From NCBI GenBank assembly GCA_964246015.1, contig CAXTPG010000005.1:1-64000 (forward strand): a stretch of 64,000 nucleotides of DNA, in the 5' to 3' direction. A program made the translations under genes and the position numbers. Origin of the DNA: JBBROS01 sp964246015 (GTDB taxonomy: Bacteria > Pseudomonadota > Alphaproteobacteria > Acetobacterales > Acetobacteraceae). Positions 50,413-58,573 of this stretch are shown piece after piece; the first letter of the stretch is position 1, and each line of letters begins with the position of its first letter. The notes beneath the pieces were generated by a model that ran no database searches, was not told where the DNA came from, and saw nothing but the letters and a program-made list of their open reading frames with translations.

Positions 50413-51471
50413 TCAAACCGGGGGCAGCGTCACCTCGAAATACCGCGCAGCCTGCGACCGCACCGAGACTTCACCCAGCACGGCATCCACCCGCCGCTCC
50501 TCGCTCCACCGCCCCGGCACCACGTCCGGCAACCGCACCACGCTCCCCGCCGCAAGCCCGATCGCCGAATGCACCGGGACCTCCTGCCACGGCTCGTCCG
50601 CCCCCGCGCCCGGCCCCTTGAACAGGAACCCCGGTCGCGACGCCGCCACCGCCGCCGGCAGGTTGCTGTGATCGCTCACGATGTAGTCGTCTGCCATCAT
50701 CACCGTCCGCTGGATCGCCCACGCCTGCGACGCCACCGGCAGATACTCCTGCGGCGAATACCGCCCCGCATCCGCCACCGCCACCATCCCCCCTCGGGCG
50801 ATCACCCGCACCGACGAAACCGTCGGGTCGTCCAGCAGCGCCATGATCGCCGCCGGAACCCGCGCCCGCTCCGCATCGATCGCCCCATCGTCCCGCAGCC
50901 ACGTATCCTGCACCACCTCGACCACGGCGCGCTCCGTCGTCAGCAGGTCCACCGGATCCCCCGCGAAATACTTCGCCACCTTCGCCGCCCGCAACGCGTC
51001 GGACCACGGGACCGCCGCGGCCGACAATGCCTGCATGTCCGAAAGCACGCCCGGCGTCAGCCGGACCGAGCTCCGCCGGTCCACCGCCGCGAACGCCGCC
51101 CCCAATACCGGATCGGCCGTCAACGCCCGCCGGATCGCCGCCTCCTCGGCCGCGCCGCCCCCTGCCGAGGCCACCACCATCCCGGAAACCGCAGGCGCCC
51201 CAGGCAGCGTCAGCCGCACCGGCGCGCCCCCGCCCTCGATATCCAGCCGATACAGCCCCGCCCGCCCCGCCCCCTCCACCCCATCCGGCGCCGCCCGCAC
51301 CCGGAACCCGTCCCGCTCGACCACCCCCCCGTTCCGCAACTCCGTCAGCGCGGCCGGGTCCGCGGAAACCGAAAGCCCGGCCATCACCGCGCGCAACCTG
51401 GAATCGAACGCCGCTCCCGCCTCGGGCGCCGCAGGCGGCAAGGGGCGGGACGGCACAGGATCGACAGTCAT
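50413..51471 (-). CDS. Unknown 352-residue protein, candidate effector
   Basis: Start at 51471 (MTVDPVPSRPLPPAAPEAG); the frame is open to 51516 but the box at 51519 then would touch the start. The N-terminus is Pro/Ala-rich and flexible. The centre has mixed alpha/beta text (AGLYRLDIEGGGAPVRLTLP; RSSVRLTPGVLSDMQALSAA; AAKVAKYFAGDPVDLLTTER) and near the end are AWAIQRTVMMADDYIVSDHS and SVRSQAARYFEVTLPPV. No family recognised. Own box 63 bases upstream. Stops near the Tn3 remnant. Confidence 0.6.
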   Translation of the reverse strand: MTVDPVPSRPLPPAAPEAGAAFDSRLRAVMAGLSVSADPAALTELRNGGVVERDGFRVRAAPDGVEGAGRAGLYRLDIEGGGAPVRLTLPGAPAVSGMVVASAGGGAAEEAAIRRALTADPVLGAAFAAVDRRSSVRLTPGVLSDMQALSAAAVPWSDALRAAKVAKYFAGDPVDLLTTERAVVEVVQDTWLRDDGAIDAERARVPAAIMALLDDPTVSSVRVIARGGMVAVADAGRYSPQEYLPVASQAWAIQRTVMMADDYIVSDHSNLPAAVAASRPGFLFKGPGAGADEPWQEVPVHSAIGLAAGSVVRLPDVVPGRWSEERRVDAVLGEVSVRSQAARYFEVTLPPV

Positions 51472-51518
51472 GGACGGCAACTCCCTTCGGGGACAACGTC
51501 GCACCCTGCCGGACAACG

Positions 51519-51534
51519 CTGATCGGACCCTGAC
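51519..51534 (-). promoter_or_regulatory. tts-like box for the gene at 51471
   Basis: Minus strand: GTCAG-GGTCCG-ATCAG, 11-bp spacing, CAG after 10 bases. It begins 63 bases before the ATG at 51471. Confidence 0.7.
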
Positions 51535-51549
51535 GCGGTGGAAATCTCC

Positions 51550-53289
51550 TTACAGCGCCCCCGGCGGCGTCCGCCGCTCCGTCATGATCACCAGCTCCAT
51601 TCCCCGGCCCGGCGACGGCAACCCCGCGGCCGGCACCGCAACCCCGTCGATCAGCGCCTTCGCCAGCTCCAGCGCGCTCTGCCCCCCGGGATAAGGTGGC
51701 GCCACCAGCAGCTCCCGCAGAGTCTCGGCCGTCATCCCCTCCAGCGGCGCCGCACGCGGCTCCAGCCGCAGCGCAGCCGCCGCCACGCGGAACACCAGCG
51801 CCCGCCCGGCGCCCCCGTCCGGCATCAGGATCGGGTGCTCCTGCCCGTCCAGCCGCACCCGCGGCGGCGTCGCCCGATACAGCGCCGACCGCTCCTGCTG
51901 CACCGCCTCGATCTCCGCCCGCCCCGCCGCCGGCCCGTACGTCACGCCAAACCGCTTCGTCCGGTCCCGGAACACGAACGCGTCGCCCCGGTCGTCGTAC
52001 CCCGCGCCGAACACCTGCTCCAGCGCCCGGTGCGTCGCCCGCAGCATCTCCTCCACCGCGCGGTTCCCGCCCCCGTGGCTCACGGGCACGATCCGCTCCC
52101 CTGCCCGGACGAATCCCCGGTCGTTGATCTCCTTCAACCCCCGCGGCTCCAGGAACTCCAGCGCCAGCGTCTCCCCGGGCCGCACCGATCCCAGCAGCAT
52201 CCCCAGCCGCTCCAGCCCGGCCGGCTGGTTCAACACCCGCACCCCATCGCCCAGCAGCGGCCGGAACACCGACTCGATCGGCTCCAGCGCCCGCTGCCGG
52301 TTCAACGTCCCGATCCCGTCGTCGCCGCCCCACGCCAGTCCCCGCACCAGGTGCGGCGGCAGCGGAACCCGCCCCGTGGCCTGAGTCGACGACGCCGTCG
52401 GCAGCAGCCACGGCCGCGCCGCCCGCACCTCGGGCGTCGCGATCACCACATTCGGCTGGCCCGACTGATAGGCCTGCGAAAGCTGCGGCAGCCCGCCCTG
52501 CCAGGCCCGGAACCCCCGCAGCACCGCACCCTGGGGCAGCGCATACACCGGTCCCGGCAGCACCTCCGGCGCCGCGCCCGCCAGCACCGCATCCGTCACC
52601 ACGGCGCCCGCATTCTTGAACCACGACGCCCCCCGCGGCACCCCATTCACATGCGACACCCCCACGCTGTCGATCCGGTCCAGCAGCGCCGCAAGCCCGA
52701 ACCCATCCCCATGCTGATCCGGCCGAACCACCGCCGCCGCCGACGTCGCCGTCGGGATCGGCACCGCCGACCGCGCGTTGAACGCCGCGATCTCGTCGTT
52801 GACCACCCGCACCATCTCGCGCACCACCACGGGCGACACCCGCGTCGTGCCCCCGGCAGGATCCAGCACGGCCAGCATATACATCTCGTCCCCCGCCTTC
52901 CGGCCCGGCACGAACCGAAGTCCCTCCCCCTCGTGCAACCAGTTCAGCGCCGCCGCCGCGCGGTTGTACACCTCGCTGGTCCGGTCGATCGCCTCGTCGC
53001 CCCCCGCCATGCCCATGGCTTCGTTGAAGTCGCTCAGATTGTTCGAATCCGCCAGCAGCAGCCCCACCTCGCGCCCCGCCGCCGCCTCGTGCCGCAGCAC
53101 CTCCGCCAGCAGCGCCTCGTTGTAGACCGAGGGCGTGGCCGGGTTCGTCGCGGCCCGCTCGAACGCCGCCTCCGCCTCCGCCCCGATGACCCGCCGGCTT
53201 GCCGCCGACAACGACGCCGCCCACCCGCTCCCGCTTTCGGACGCAGCCGCAGGTTCACCCCGCCCCGGCCAGACCGGCCCGACCGTCAT
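51550..53289 (-). CDS. Protein with two degenerate GGDEF-like domains, candidate effector
   Basis: A 579-residue protein. Residues 77-140 follow the diguanylate-cyclase pattern: LLLADSNNLSDFNEAMGMAG then GDE (like D-x-D-x-FK-x-IND-x-GH-x-x-GD), and KAGDEMYML at 131-139 in the GGDEF position. A second, weaker copy spans 372-455: LALEFLEPRGLKEINDRGF, GGGNRAVEEML and DRGDAFVF. Between them is a helical linker with no known domain. There is no Sec signal, receiver, PAS or membrane sensor. GGDEF becomes AGDEM and RGDAF, so cyclic-di-GMP synthesis is uncertain; another nucleotide product or a binding role is possible. It follows the 53296 gene by six bases and shares its promoter. Confidence 0.6.
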   Translation of the reverse strand: MTVGPVWPGRGEPAAASESGSGWAASLSAASRRVIGAEAEAAFERAATNPATPSVYNEALLAEVLRHEAAAGREVGLLLADSNNLSDFNEAMGMAGGDEAIDRTSEVYNRAAAALNWLHEGEGLRFVPGRKAGDEMYMLAVLDPAGGTTRVSPVVVREMVRVVNDEIAAFNARSAVPIPTATSAAAVVRPDQHGDGFGLAALLDRIDSVGVSHVNGVPRGASWFKNAGAVVTDAVLAGAAPEVLPGPVYALPQGAVLRGFRAWQGGLPQLSQAYQSGQPNVVIATPEVRAARPWLLPTASSTQATGRVPLPPHLVRGLAWGGDDGIGTLNRQRALEPIESVFRPLLGDGVRVLNQPAGLERLGMLLGSVRPGETLALEFLEPRGLKEINDRGFVRAGERIVPVSHGGGNRAVEEMLRATHRALEQVFGAGYDDRGDAFVFRDRTKRFGVTYGPAAGRAEIEAVQQERSALYRATPPRVRLDGQEHPILMPDGGAGRALVFRVAAAALRLEPRAAPLEGMTAETLRELLVAPPYPGGQSALELAKALIDGVAVPAAGLPSPGRGMELVIMTERRTPPGAL

Positions 53290-53295
53290 GCCCGC

Positions 53296-54459
53296 TCAAA
53301 GCCCCACGCGCTTCGCCAGGTCCCGCCCGGCATCATAGGCGCCGGCCAGCGACGACCCGATCTGGATCAGCCCCCCCTGCCCGCCCTGGAACGCCCGCCG
53401 GATCGCCGCCACGTCGTCGGCCGCATGCACGACCGCGCCGGTGGTCGCCAATACCTCCCGCCCCCCGATCGTGCCTGTCGCCTGCGCGACGCCGCGCGCC
53501 GCCGTCACGAGGTCGCCGCTGCCGAGGGCGCGCATCGCCGCCCCCGCCGCCGCCGCGTCCTTTTGCACCGTCTCCGCGACACGTGCGAAATCCCCCCGGC
53601 CGAACCCGCCCGCAACCCCTGCGGCCCCCCCGATCGCCCCCAGGATGTCGCCGTTCCCCAGGGCCGTCATCGTGCTCTGCAACCCCTTGGCCGCCGTCCC
53701 GATCTGCCCCGCGAATGGCCCCCCGCCCAGCCCCCCGGCCGCACCCGCAAGGCTCGCGATCCCGCCCAGCAGGTCCCCGTTCGCCAGCTTCTGCACCCCG
53801 TTCACCGCCGAAAGCCCGGCCGCGACCGGCAACAGCGGCGGAAACACCAGCGCCGCGACGCTCACGATCGGCAGGATGCTTCCCAACGCCTTGAACAAGC
53901 CGCCGAAGAACCCGCCCCCGTGATGCGGCTTCTCCGTCTGCTTCTGGTGCACCGTCCCGTCGATATCGAGCGTCACCTGCCACTTGTCGTGCTTGGAGAC
54001 CCTCACCTCCATCGAGAGCGCCGTCCGCTGCGACGGCGGCGTCGCCTTCATGCGCGCCGCCAACTGATCGACCGCGTCGCTCAGCGCCTTCGCCTCCTTG
54101 TAGTCGCTCACCTTCTGCACGTCGTACCGGCCATCGGCGTGCAGCGTCGCCATGTAGCGCTGCCCCTTCACCTTGAAGCTGGAATGCAGCGCCTCGCCCG
54201 GATGCGCCTGCGCCTGCGCCAGCAACCGGTCGATCGCCTCGTCCCCCTTCCGCGCCGCCTTCTCCGCCGCATGGAAGTTCTTCACCCGCTGCGCCGAATA
54301 CTGGCCGTGGGAGTCCATGTGGACCAGCACCTTCTTGCCGTGCTCGTCCCGCACCTCCTTGTTGATGCTGTGATGCGAGGCCCCTTGCGACGACCACTCC
54401 GCCGTCGCCTGGCCGATCGCCGCCATCACGCCGCGATCCTGGCTGAGCGCCTCGACCAT
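53296..54459 (-). CDS. Protein with hydrophobic module shared with the 11906 repeat protein, candidate effector/translocator
   Basis: A 387-residue protein. The frame is open to 54525, but that stretch contains a regulatory box; the ATG at 54459 with AGGAGG five bases upstream is the real start (MVEALSQDRG). Residues 1-190 are polar with a repeated YDVQKV / YSAQRV-like unit (DSHGQYSAQRVKNFHAAEKA; ADGRYDVQKVSDYKEAKALS). From about 195 a Gly/Phe stretch leads to PIVSVAALVFPPLLPVAAGL and NGDLLGGIASLAG, the module of the 11906 protein, followed by Ala/Gly-rich repeats (NGDILGAIGGAAG; SGDLVTAARGVAQ). Function unknown; a membrane-inserting role is possible. Confidence 0.65.
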   Translation of the reverse strand: MVEALSQDRGVMAAIGQATAEWSSQGASHHSINKEVRDEHGKKVLVHMDSHGQYSAQRVKNFHAAEKAARKGDEAIDRLLAQAQAHPGEALHSSFKVKGQRYMATLHADGRYDVQKVSDYKEAKALSDAVDQLAARMKATPPSQRTALSMEVRVSKHDKWQVTLDIDGTVHQKQTEKPHHGGGFFGGLFKALGSILPIVSVAALVFPPLLPVAAGLSAVNGVQKLANGDLLGGIASLAGAAGGLGGGPFAGQIGTAAKGLQSTMTALGNGDILGAIGGAAGVAGGFGRGDFARVAETVQKDAAAAGAAMRALGSGDLVTAARGVAQATGTIGGREVLATTGAVVHAADDVAAIRRAFQGGQGGLIQIGSSLAGAYDAGRDLAKRVGL

Positions 54460-54499
54460 GCCTGCCTCCTGCTCCGAAGCCGCACGCTGCAGCACCCGC

Positions 54500-54515
54500 C
54501 TGTTCGGAACCTGAC
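54500..54515 (-). promoter_or_regulatory. tts-like box for the 54459-51550 operon
   Basis: Minus strand: GTCAG-GTTCCG-AACAG, 11-bp spacing, CAG after 10 bases. It begins 56 bases before the ATG at 54459. Confidence 0.75.
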
Positions 54516-54543
54516 CTCCGGTCATGCCCCAGTGACCCGTCCC

Positions 54544-55191
54544 CTACTCCGACATCGACCGAAGCCGCCCCTCCGCAACCAGCCCCTCCAACCGGCTCGC
54601 CAAATCCCCCTGCAGCCCCGACAGCCCCCGCACCACCGCATCCGCATCCCCGGCCGCAAGCCCGGTCCGCACCGCCCCCAGCCGCGCCCGCTGCGCCCAC
54701 TCGACCGCCGGATCCTCGAGGTCCAGCCGCCGCACGAACCGCGTGACATCGAGCATCTGCTGCGCCCGTGCCAGCAGCGACGGGCACCCGTGCATCCCCG
54801 CAATCCCCAGCAGCACCGACTCCGACCACATCAACGTGCCCCGCTCGTCCCCGGCGTCGCGCGCCACGGCCGCCCACGCCGGCCCCGGCGCGCACCCCTC
54901 GGCCACATAGCGCAGCAGCATGAACAGCAGATCGATCGTCCACCGCATCTCCCGCCCGCACAGCGCCTTCGCGAAATAGCCCCGGTGCGGCACCGCCTCG
55001 ATCAGCCCTTCCCCCGCAAGCCGGGCCAGCGCCTCCCGCACCGGGGTCGTGCTGGCCGAGATCAGCGCCGCAAGCTCCTCCACCTGCAACTGCTGCCGCG
55101 GCCAGAACACGTAATCCAGGCACATCGTGCGCAGGAACGGATACGCCTTCTCCCGCCCCCCCGCCCGGGGTCCGTTGCCTCGGCTCAGCAT
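54544..55191 (-). CDS. GntR-family regulator (FadR/FCD type)
   Basis: About 215 residues from the ATG at 55191 (GGGGAG upstream); an ATG at 55203 is also possible. The N-terminal winged helix reads QLQVEELAALISASTTPVRE, then ALARLAGEGLIEAVPHRGYF, the GntR signature. The C-terminal FCD domain is Ala/Leu-rich with His/Asp positions for metal. The gene lies downstream of the MFS gene on the same strand and probably controls it. It marks the right border of the T3SS effector genes. Confidence 0.82.
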   Translation of the reverse strand: MLSRGNGPRAGGREKAYPFLRTMCLDYVFWPRQQLQVEELAALISASTTPVREALARLAGEGLIEAVPHRGYFAKALCGREMRWTIDLLFMLLRYVAEGCAPGPAWAAVARDAGDERGTLMWSESVLLGIAGMHGCPSLLARAQQMLDVTRFVRRLDLEDPAVEWAQRARLGAVRTGLAAGDADAVVRGLSGLQGDLASRLEGLVAEGRLRSMSE

Positions 55192-55255
55192 GGCGCTCCC
55201 CATCAGGCCACCGTCCCCAAAACCCGCACGACCGGCCCCGCGGCGCAAGCCCCGC

Positions 55256-56500
55256 CTAAACCGCCCGAACCGGCGCCCGCACCAGCACGGGCACCAGCAC
55301 CGCCACGGGAACGATCAGCAGCAGCCACGCCAGCCGGAACCCCGACACGTCCACCACCAGCCCGAACAGGAACGGCACGAGCGACATCGCCACCATGCAC
55401 AACGTCGTCGCGAAACTCACGGTCGACGCGATGGCCGACTTGGGCGCGATCTCGGCGACCTGCAGGATATACAGCGGAAACCACCCGATCCCGAACACGC
55501 CAAGCACGAACAGCACCGGATACAGCGCCCAATCCGGCGAATCCGCCGGCAGCGCCGCATACGCAAGCGTCGAGACGGTGCACAGCGCCATCACCCACCC
55601 CAGCGCCCGCTCCCGCCGCCCCGGCCAGAACCGGTCGCACAGGAACGGCAGCAGCACCCGCCCCGGAATGCCCACCACCTGCACGACCGCGAACAACCCG
55701 GCCGACGCCACCAGCCCGATCCCGAACCGCTCCGCCATGAACGGGATCGCGCTCGCCGTGAACGTGAACTGGAACGACGACATCGCGACCCCGGCCCCGA
55801 TCACCGGCCAGAACCCGGGGTCCCGCCCCAGCGTCGCAATCAGCTCCCGCACCGGGATGCGCGGCACCTTCCGCCCCTCGGCCAGATCCCCCTCCCGATA
55901 GAACAGCCAGAAGAACACGCCGGCCCCGATCCCGATCGCCCCCTGCGCCAGCACCGCCTGCCGCCATCCCCCCGCCGCCGCCAGCACCGGCAGCGTCACC
56001 GACGCGATCGACGTGCCCAGCGGCACCGCCGCCTGCCGGAACCCCGTCGCCAACCCCCGGTGCTGCGGCGGGAACCACCGCAGGATCGCCCGCGTCCCCC
56101 CCGGCTGCACCGAGGCATAGAACATCCCCAGCAGCAGCAGCCACGCCAGCAGCACCGGATAGCTGCCTGAAAGCGTCGCCGCCCCCACCGCCATCAACCC
56201 CATCCCCACCATGGTCACGGACACCACCGACCGCTCGCCATGCCGGTCGATCAGCCGCCCCAGCGTGAACATCGACAGGATCTGCCCCCCGTTCATGACC
56301 GTCACCGCCAGCGCCGCCGCCCCCTGCGACAACCCGAACTCCGCCCGGAAGAACGGCACCAGCGTGTACACGCCCTGCGAGACGATCGATCCCGCCGTCT
56401 GCCCGGCCACGGCCAGCATCAGCACCACCCAGATATACGCGCCCGGCCCGGTCGCCGGCACGCTCGCGCCGCTCGTCACGGCAGGTTCCGATCTCGCCAT
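55256..56500 (-). CDS. MFS transporter
   Basis: A 414-residue major-facilitator protein with 12 predicted spans. The loop 2-3 signature is LGRLIDRHGERSVVSVTMVG; further landmarks are LAWLLLLGMFYASVQPGGTR, RWFPPQHRGLATGFRQAAVP and LGTSIASVTLPVLAA, typical of anion/organic-acid or nitrate-type and CynX-like MFS families. Substrate unknown. It is followed on the same strand by the GntR gene. Confidence 0.88.
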   Translation of the reverse strand: MARSEPAVTSGASVPATGPGAYIWVVLMLAVAGQTAGSIVSQGVYTLVPFFRAEFGLSQGAAALAVTVMNGGQILSMFTLGRLIDRHGERSVVSVTMVGMGLMAVGAATLSGSYPVLLAWLLLLGMFYASVQPGGTRAILRWFPPQHRGLATGFRQAAVPLGTSIASVTLPVLAAAGGWRQAVLAQGAIGIGAGVFFWLFYREGDLAEGRKVPRIPVRELIATLGRDPGFWPVIGAGVAMSSFQFTFTASAIPFMAERFGIGLVASAGLFAVVQVVGIPGRVLLPFLCDRFWPGRRERALGWVMALCTVSTLAYAALPADSPDWALYPVLFVLGVFGIGWFPLYILQVAEIAPKSAIASTVSFATTLCMVAMSLVPFLFGLVVDVSGFRLAWLLLIVPVAVLVPVLVRAPVRAV

Positions 56501-56605
56501 CGCACCACAGCCATCTCTGTTCGCGCCGGACCCTCGGGGATCGACCCGGCGCCCGCCAGCCGTTCAGCCTGGATTTCAGTGATGGCTTGTTGTTATGGTC
56601 CCCCC

Positions 56606-57487
56606 ATGCGCCACCTGGATCCCGAGGCCGTTCAGGCATTCGTGCTCGTGGCCGACCTGAAAAGCTTCACCCGCGCCGCCCGCGTGCTGAACACGTCCCA
56701 ATCGGCCGTGAGCCTCCGCATCAGCCGCCTCGAAGCCCGCCTCGCGCAACGCCTCCTGGCCCGCACCCCCCGCCTCGTCCGCCTCTCCGCGGCCGGCGAG
56801 GCCTTCCTCCCCCACGCCCGCGCCCTGGTCGACGCCCATCGCCGCGCCACCGAGGCCTTCCAGGACCGCACCGGCCGCCTCAAGCTCGGCATCAGCCACC
56901 ACCTCGTCGCCGGCGACCTTCCCGTCCTGCTCCGAAGCGTGCAGGGCCTGCCCGAAGACCTGGTGCTCGATCTGCGTGTCGGCGGGACCCGCATGCTGCT
57001 CGACAGCTACGACGCCGGGGAACTGGACGCAGTCCTCCTGCTCCGCCACGACGAAAGCCGCCGCGAGGGGGAGCTGGTGGCCGAAACCCCTTTCCAATGG
57101 GTGGCCTCGCCCACCCTCGCCTGGACGGGCGCCTCCCCCCTCCCGCTGGTTCTCGAACGCGAGCCCTGCCAGCTCCGTGCCATGGCCCTGGCCGCCCTGG
57201 CCCGCGGCCGGACGCCCTGGCGGGAGGCGTTTCTGGGGTATGGCGTCGCGTCCATCCTTGCCGCAGCGCAGGCCGGGCTGGGCGTCGCCGCGGTGGCCCG
57301 CCGGGTCAGCCCGGCCGCCCTGGTGGACGTGGGCGCCGCCTTCGGCCTGCCCCCCCTTCCCACCCGTGCCGTCGTGCTGCACTCCAACCTGGCCGCCCTG
57401 GGCGCCCACGCGCTGCTGGACCGGGTCGTCGCAGCCTTCCGCGCGCTCGACGACCACCCGGAGCGTGCGCTCCTCGCCGCCGAATAA
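56606..57487 (+). CDS. LysR-family regulator
   Basis: A 293-residue LysR protein from the ATG at 56606. The winged helix is canonical (LDPEAVQAFVLVADLKSFTR, then AARVLNTSQSAVSLRISRLE), and the effector domain begins GRLKLGISHHLVAGDLPVLL. It lies divergent from the MFS gene (105 bases apart) and convergent with the aminotransferase gene (3 bases apart). It could regulate the MFS gene or the 57-64 kb operon. Confidence 0.9.
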   Translation: MRHLDPEAVQAFVLVADLKSFTRAARVLNTSQSAVSLRISRLEARLAQRLLARTPRLVRLSAAGEAFLPHARALVDAHRRATEAFQDRTGRLKLGISHHLVAGDLPVLLRSVQGLPEDLVLDLRVGGTRMLLDSYDAGELDAVLLLRHDESRREGELVAETPFQWVASPTLAWTGASPLPLVLEREPCQLRAMALAALARGRTPWREAFLGYGVASILAAAQAGLGVAAVARRVSPAALVDVGAAFGLPPLPTRAVVLHSNLAALGAHALLDRVVAAFRALDDHPERALLAAE

Positions 57488-57490
57488 CCC

Positions 57491-58573
57491 TCAGTCAGCC
57501 GCCGTCCGCCCCAGTCCAGGCCGCGCCCCGGCCGTCCCCACCGGCCACATCCATCCCCACCGGTCCGGCGCCCGTCCCCGTTGCACGTCCTGGATGGCGG
57601 CCGACACACGCCGCATCAACGATCCATCCAGCGCCGCACCCGGCACCCGATGCTCGACCCCGTGCCGGGTGATCGACCCGACCGGCGCCACATGCGTCGC
57701 AGTCCCCGTCAGGAACACCTCCGTCACCGCCCCCGTATCGATCCCGCCCAGCAGCGCGTCGATCGGGATCTCCTCCTCCCGCACCTCCACCCCCCAGTCG
57801 CGCAGCACCTGGATCACCGTCTCCCGCGTCACCCCCTCCAGGATCTGCCCGTTCAGCGGCGGCGTCGTCACCACGTCCCCCGTCCGCACGAACACGTTCG
57901 TGATCCCCGCCTCCTCGATCAGCTCCCGCCGCACCGGGTCCAGCCACAGCACCGTATCGAACCCCGCCGCCCGCGCCGCACCCAGCGGCAGCAGCGTCCG
58001 CCCGTAATTCCCGGCCGTCTTCGCCGCCCCGCCCCCGCCCGGCGCCGCCCGCGCATGGTCCTGCGCAACCACCAGCCGCAGCGGCCGCCCCCCGGCGCGA
58101 TACAGGCTGTCCACCGGCGTCGCGACGATGAAGAACAGATACGTGGCAGACCGCCGCACCCCGAACGCCGCCTCGTCCCCGATCATCACGGGACGCAGAT
58201 ACAGCGCCGCATCCGCCCCCTCCGGCACCCGGTCCCGCTCCGCCTCCACCAGCGCCGCCGCCGCCCCGATGAACGTCGCCTCCGGCATCTCCGCCATCGC
58301 CATCCGCGCGGCCGACGCCCGGAACCGCGCCGCGTTCCGCTCCGGCCGGAACAGCGCGACCGCGCCCCCCGCCCCCCGGAACGCCTTCATCCCCTCATAG
58401 ATCGCCTGCCCGTAATGCAGCGCCAGCGTGCACGGGTCGAGCGTGAACGGCCCATACGGCACGACCTCCGCCCGCCCCCACCCCGTCCCCGCGTCATACC
58501 GGCAGACCACCATCCGCTCGGTCATCGACTGCCCGAACCCCAGCGTGCCCACGGCCGCCGGAACCGCCGTCAT
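57491..58573 (-). CDS. ilvE: Branched-chain amino-acid aminotransferase-like PLP enzyme
   Basis: A 360-residue class IV aminotransferase. Conserved text: LHYGQAIYEGMKAFRGAGGA, the PLP Lys in AAKTAGNYGRTLLPL, FDTVLWLDPVRRELIEEAGI, TNVF, and TPPLNGQILEGVTRETVIQV. Length and pattern match the long (eukaryote-like) type of IlvE. It overlaps the next upstream gene by four bases and is last in the six-gene operon from 63991, so its substrate may be the product of that pathway rather than Val/Leu/Ile. Confidence 0.88.
   Translation of the reverse strand: MTAVPAAVGTLGFGQSMTERMVVCRYDAGTGWGRAEVVPYGPFTLDPCTLALHYGQAIYEGMKAFRGAGGAVALFRPERNAARFRASAARMAMAEMPEATFIGAAAALVEAERDRVPEGADAALYLRPVMIGDEAAFGVRRSATYLFFIVATPVDSLYRAGGRPLRLVVAQDHARAAPGGGGAAKTAGNYGRTLLPLGAARAAGFDTVLWLDPVRRELIEEAGITNVFVRTGDVVTTPPLNGQILEGVTRETVIQVLRDWGVEVREEEIPIDALLGGIDTGAVTEVFLTGTATHVAPVGSITRHGVEHRVPGAALDGSLMRRVSAAIQDVQRGRAPDRWGWMWPVGTAGARPGLGRTAAD

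Noticed and set aside
51538..55740. 1400-codon plus-strand frame
   Set aside because: Arg/Pro/His-rich translation opposite four minus-strand genes with good starts and a recognised GntR and MFS gene.
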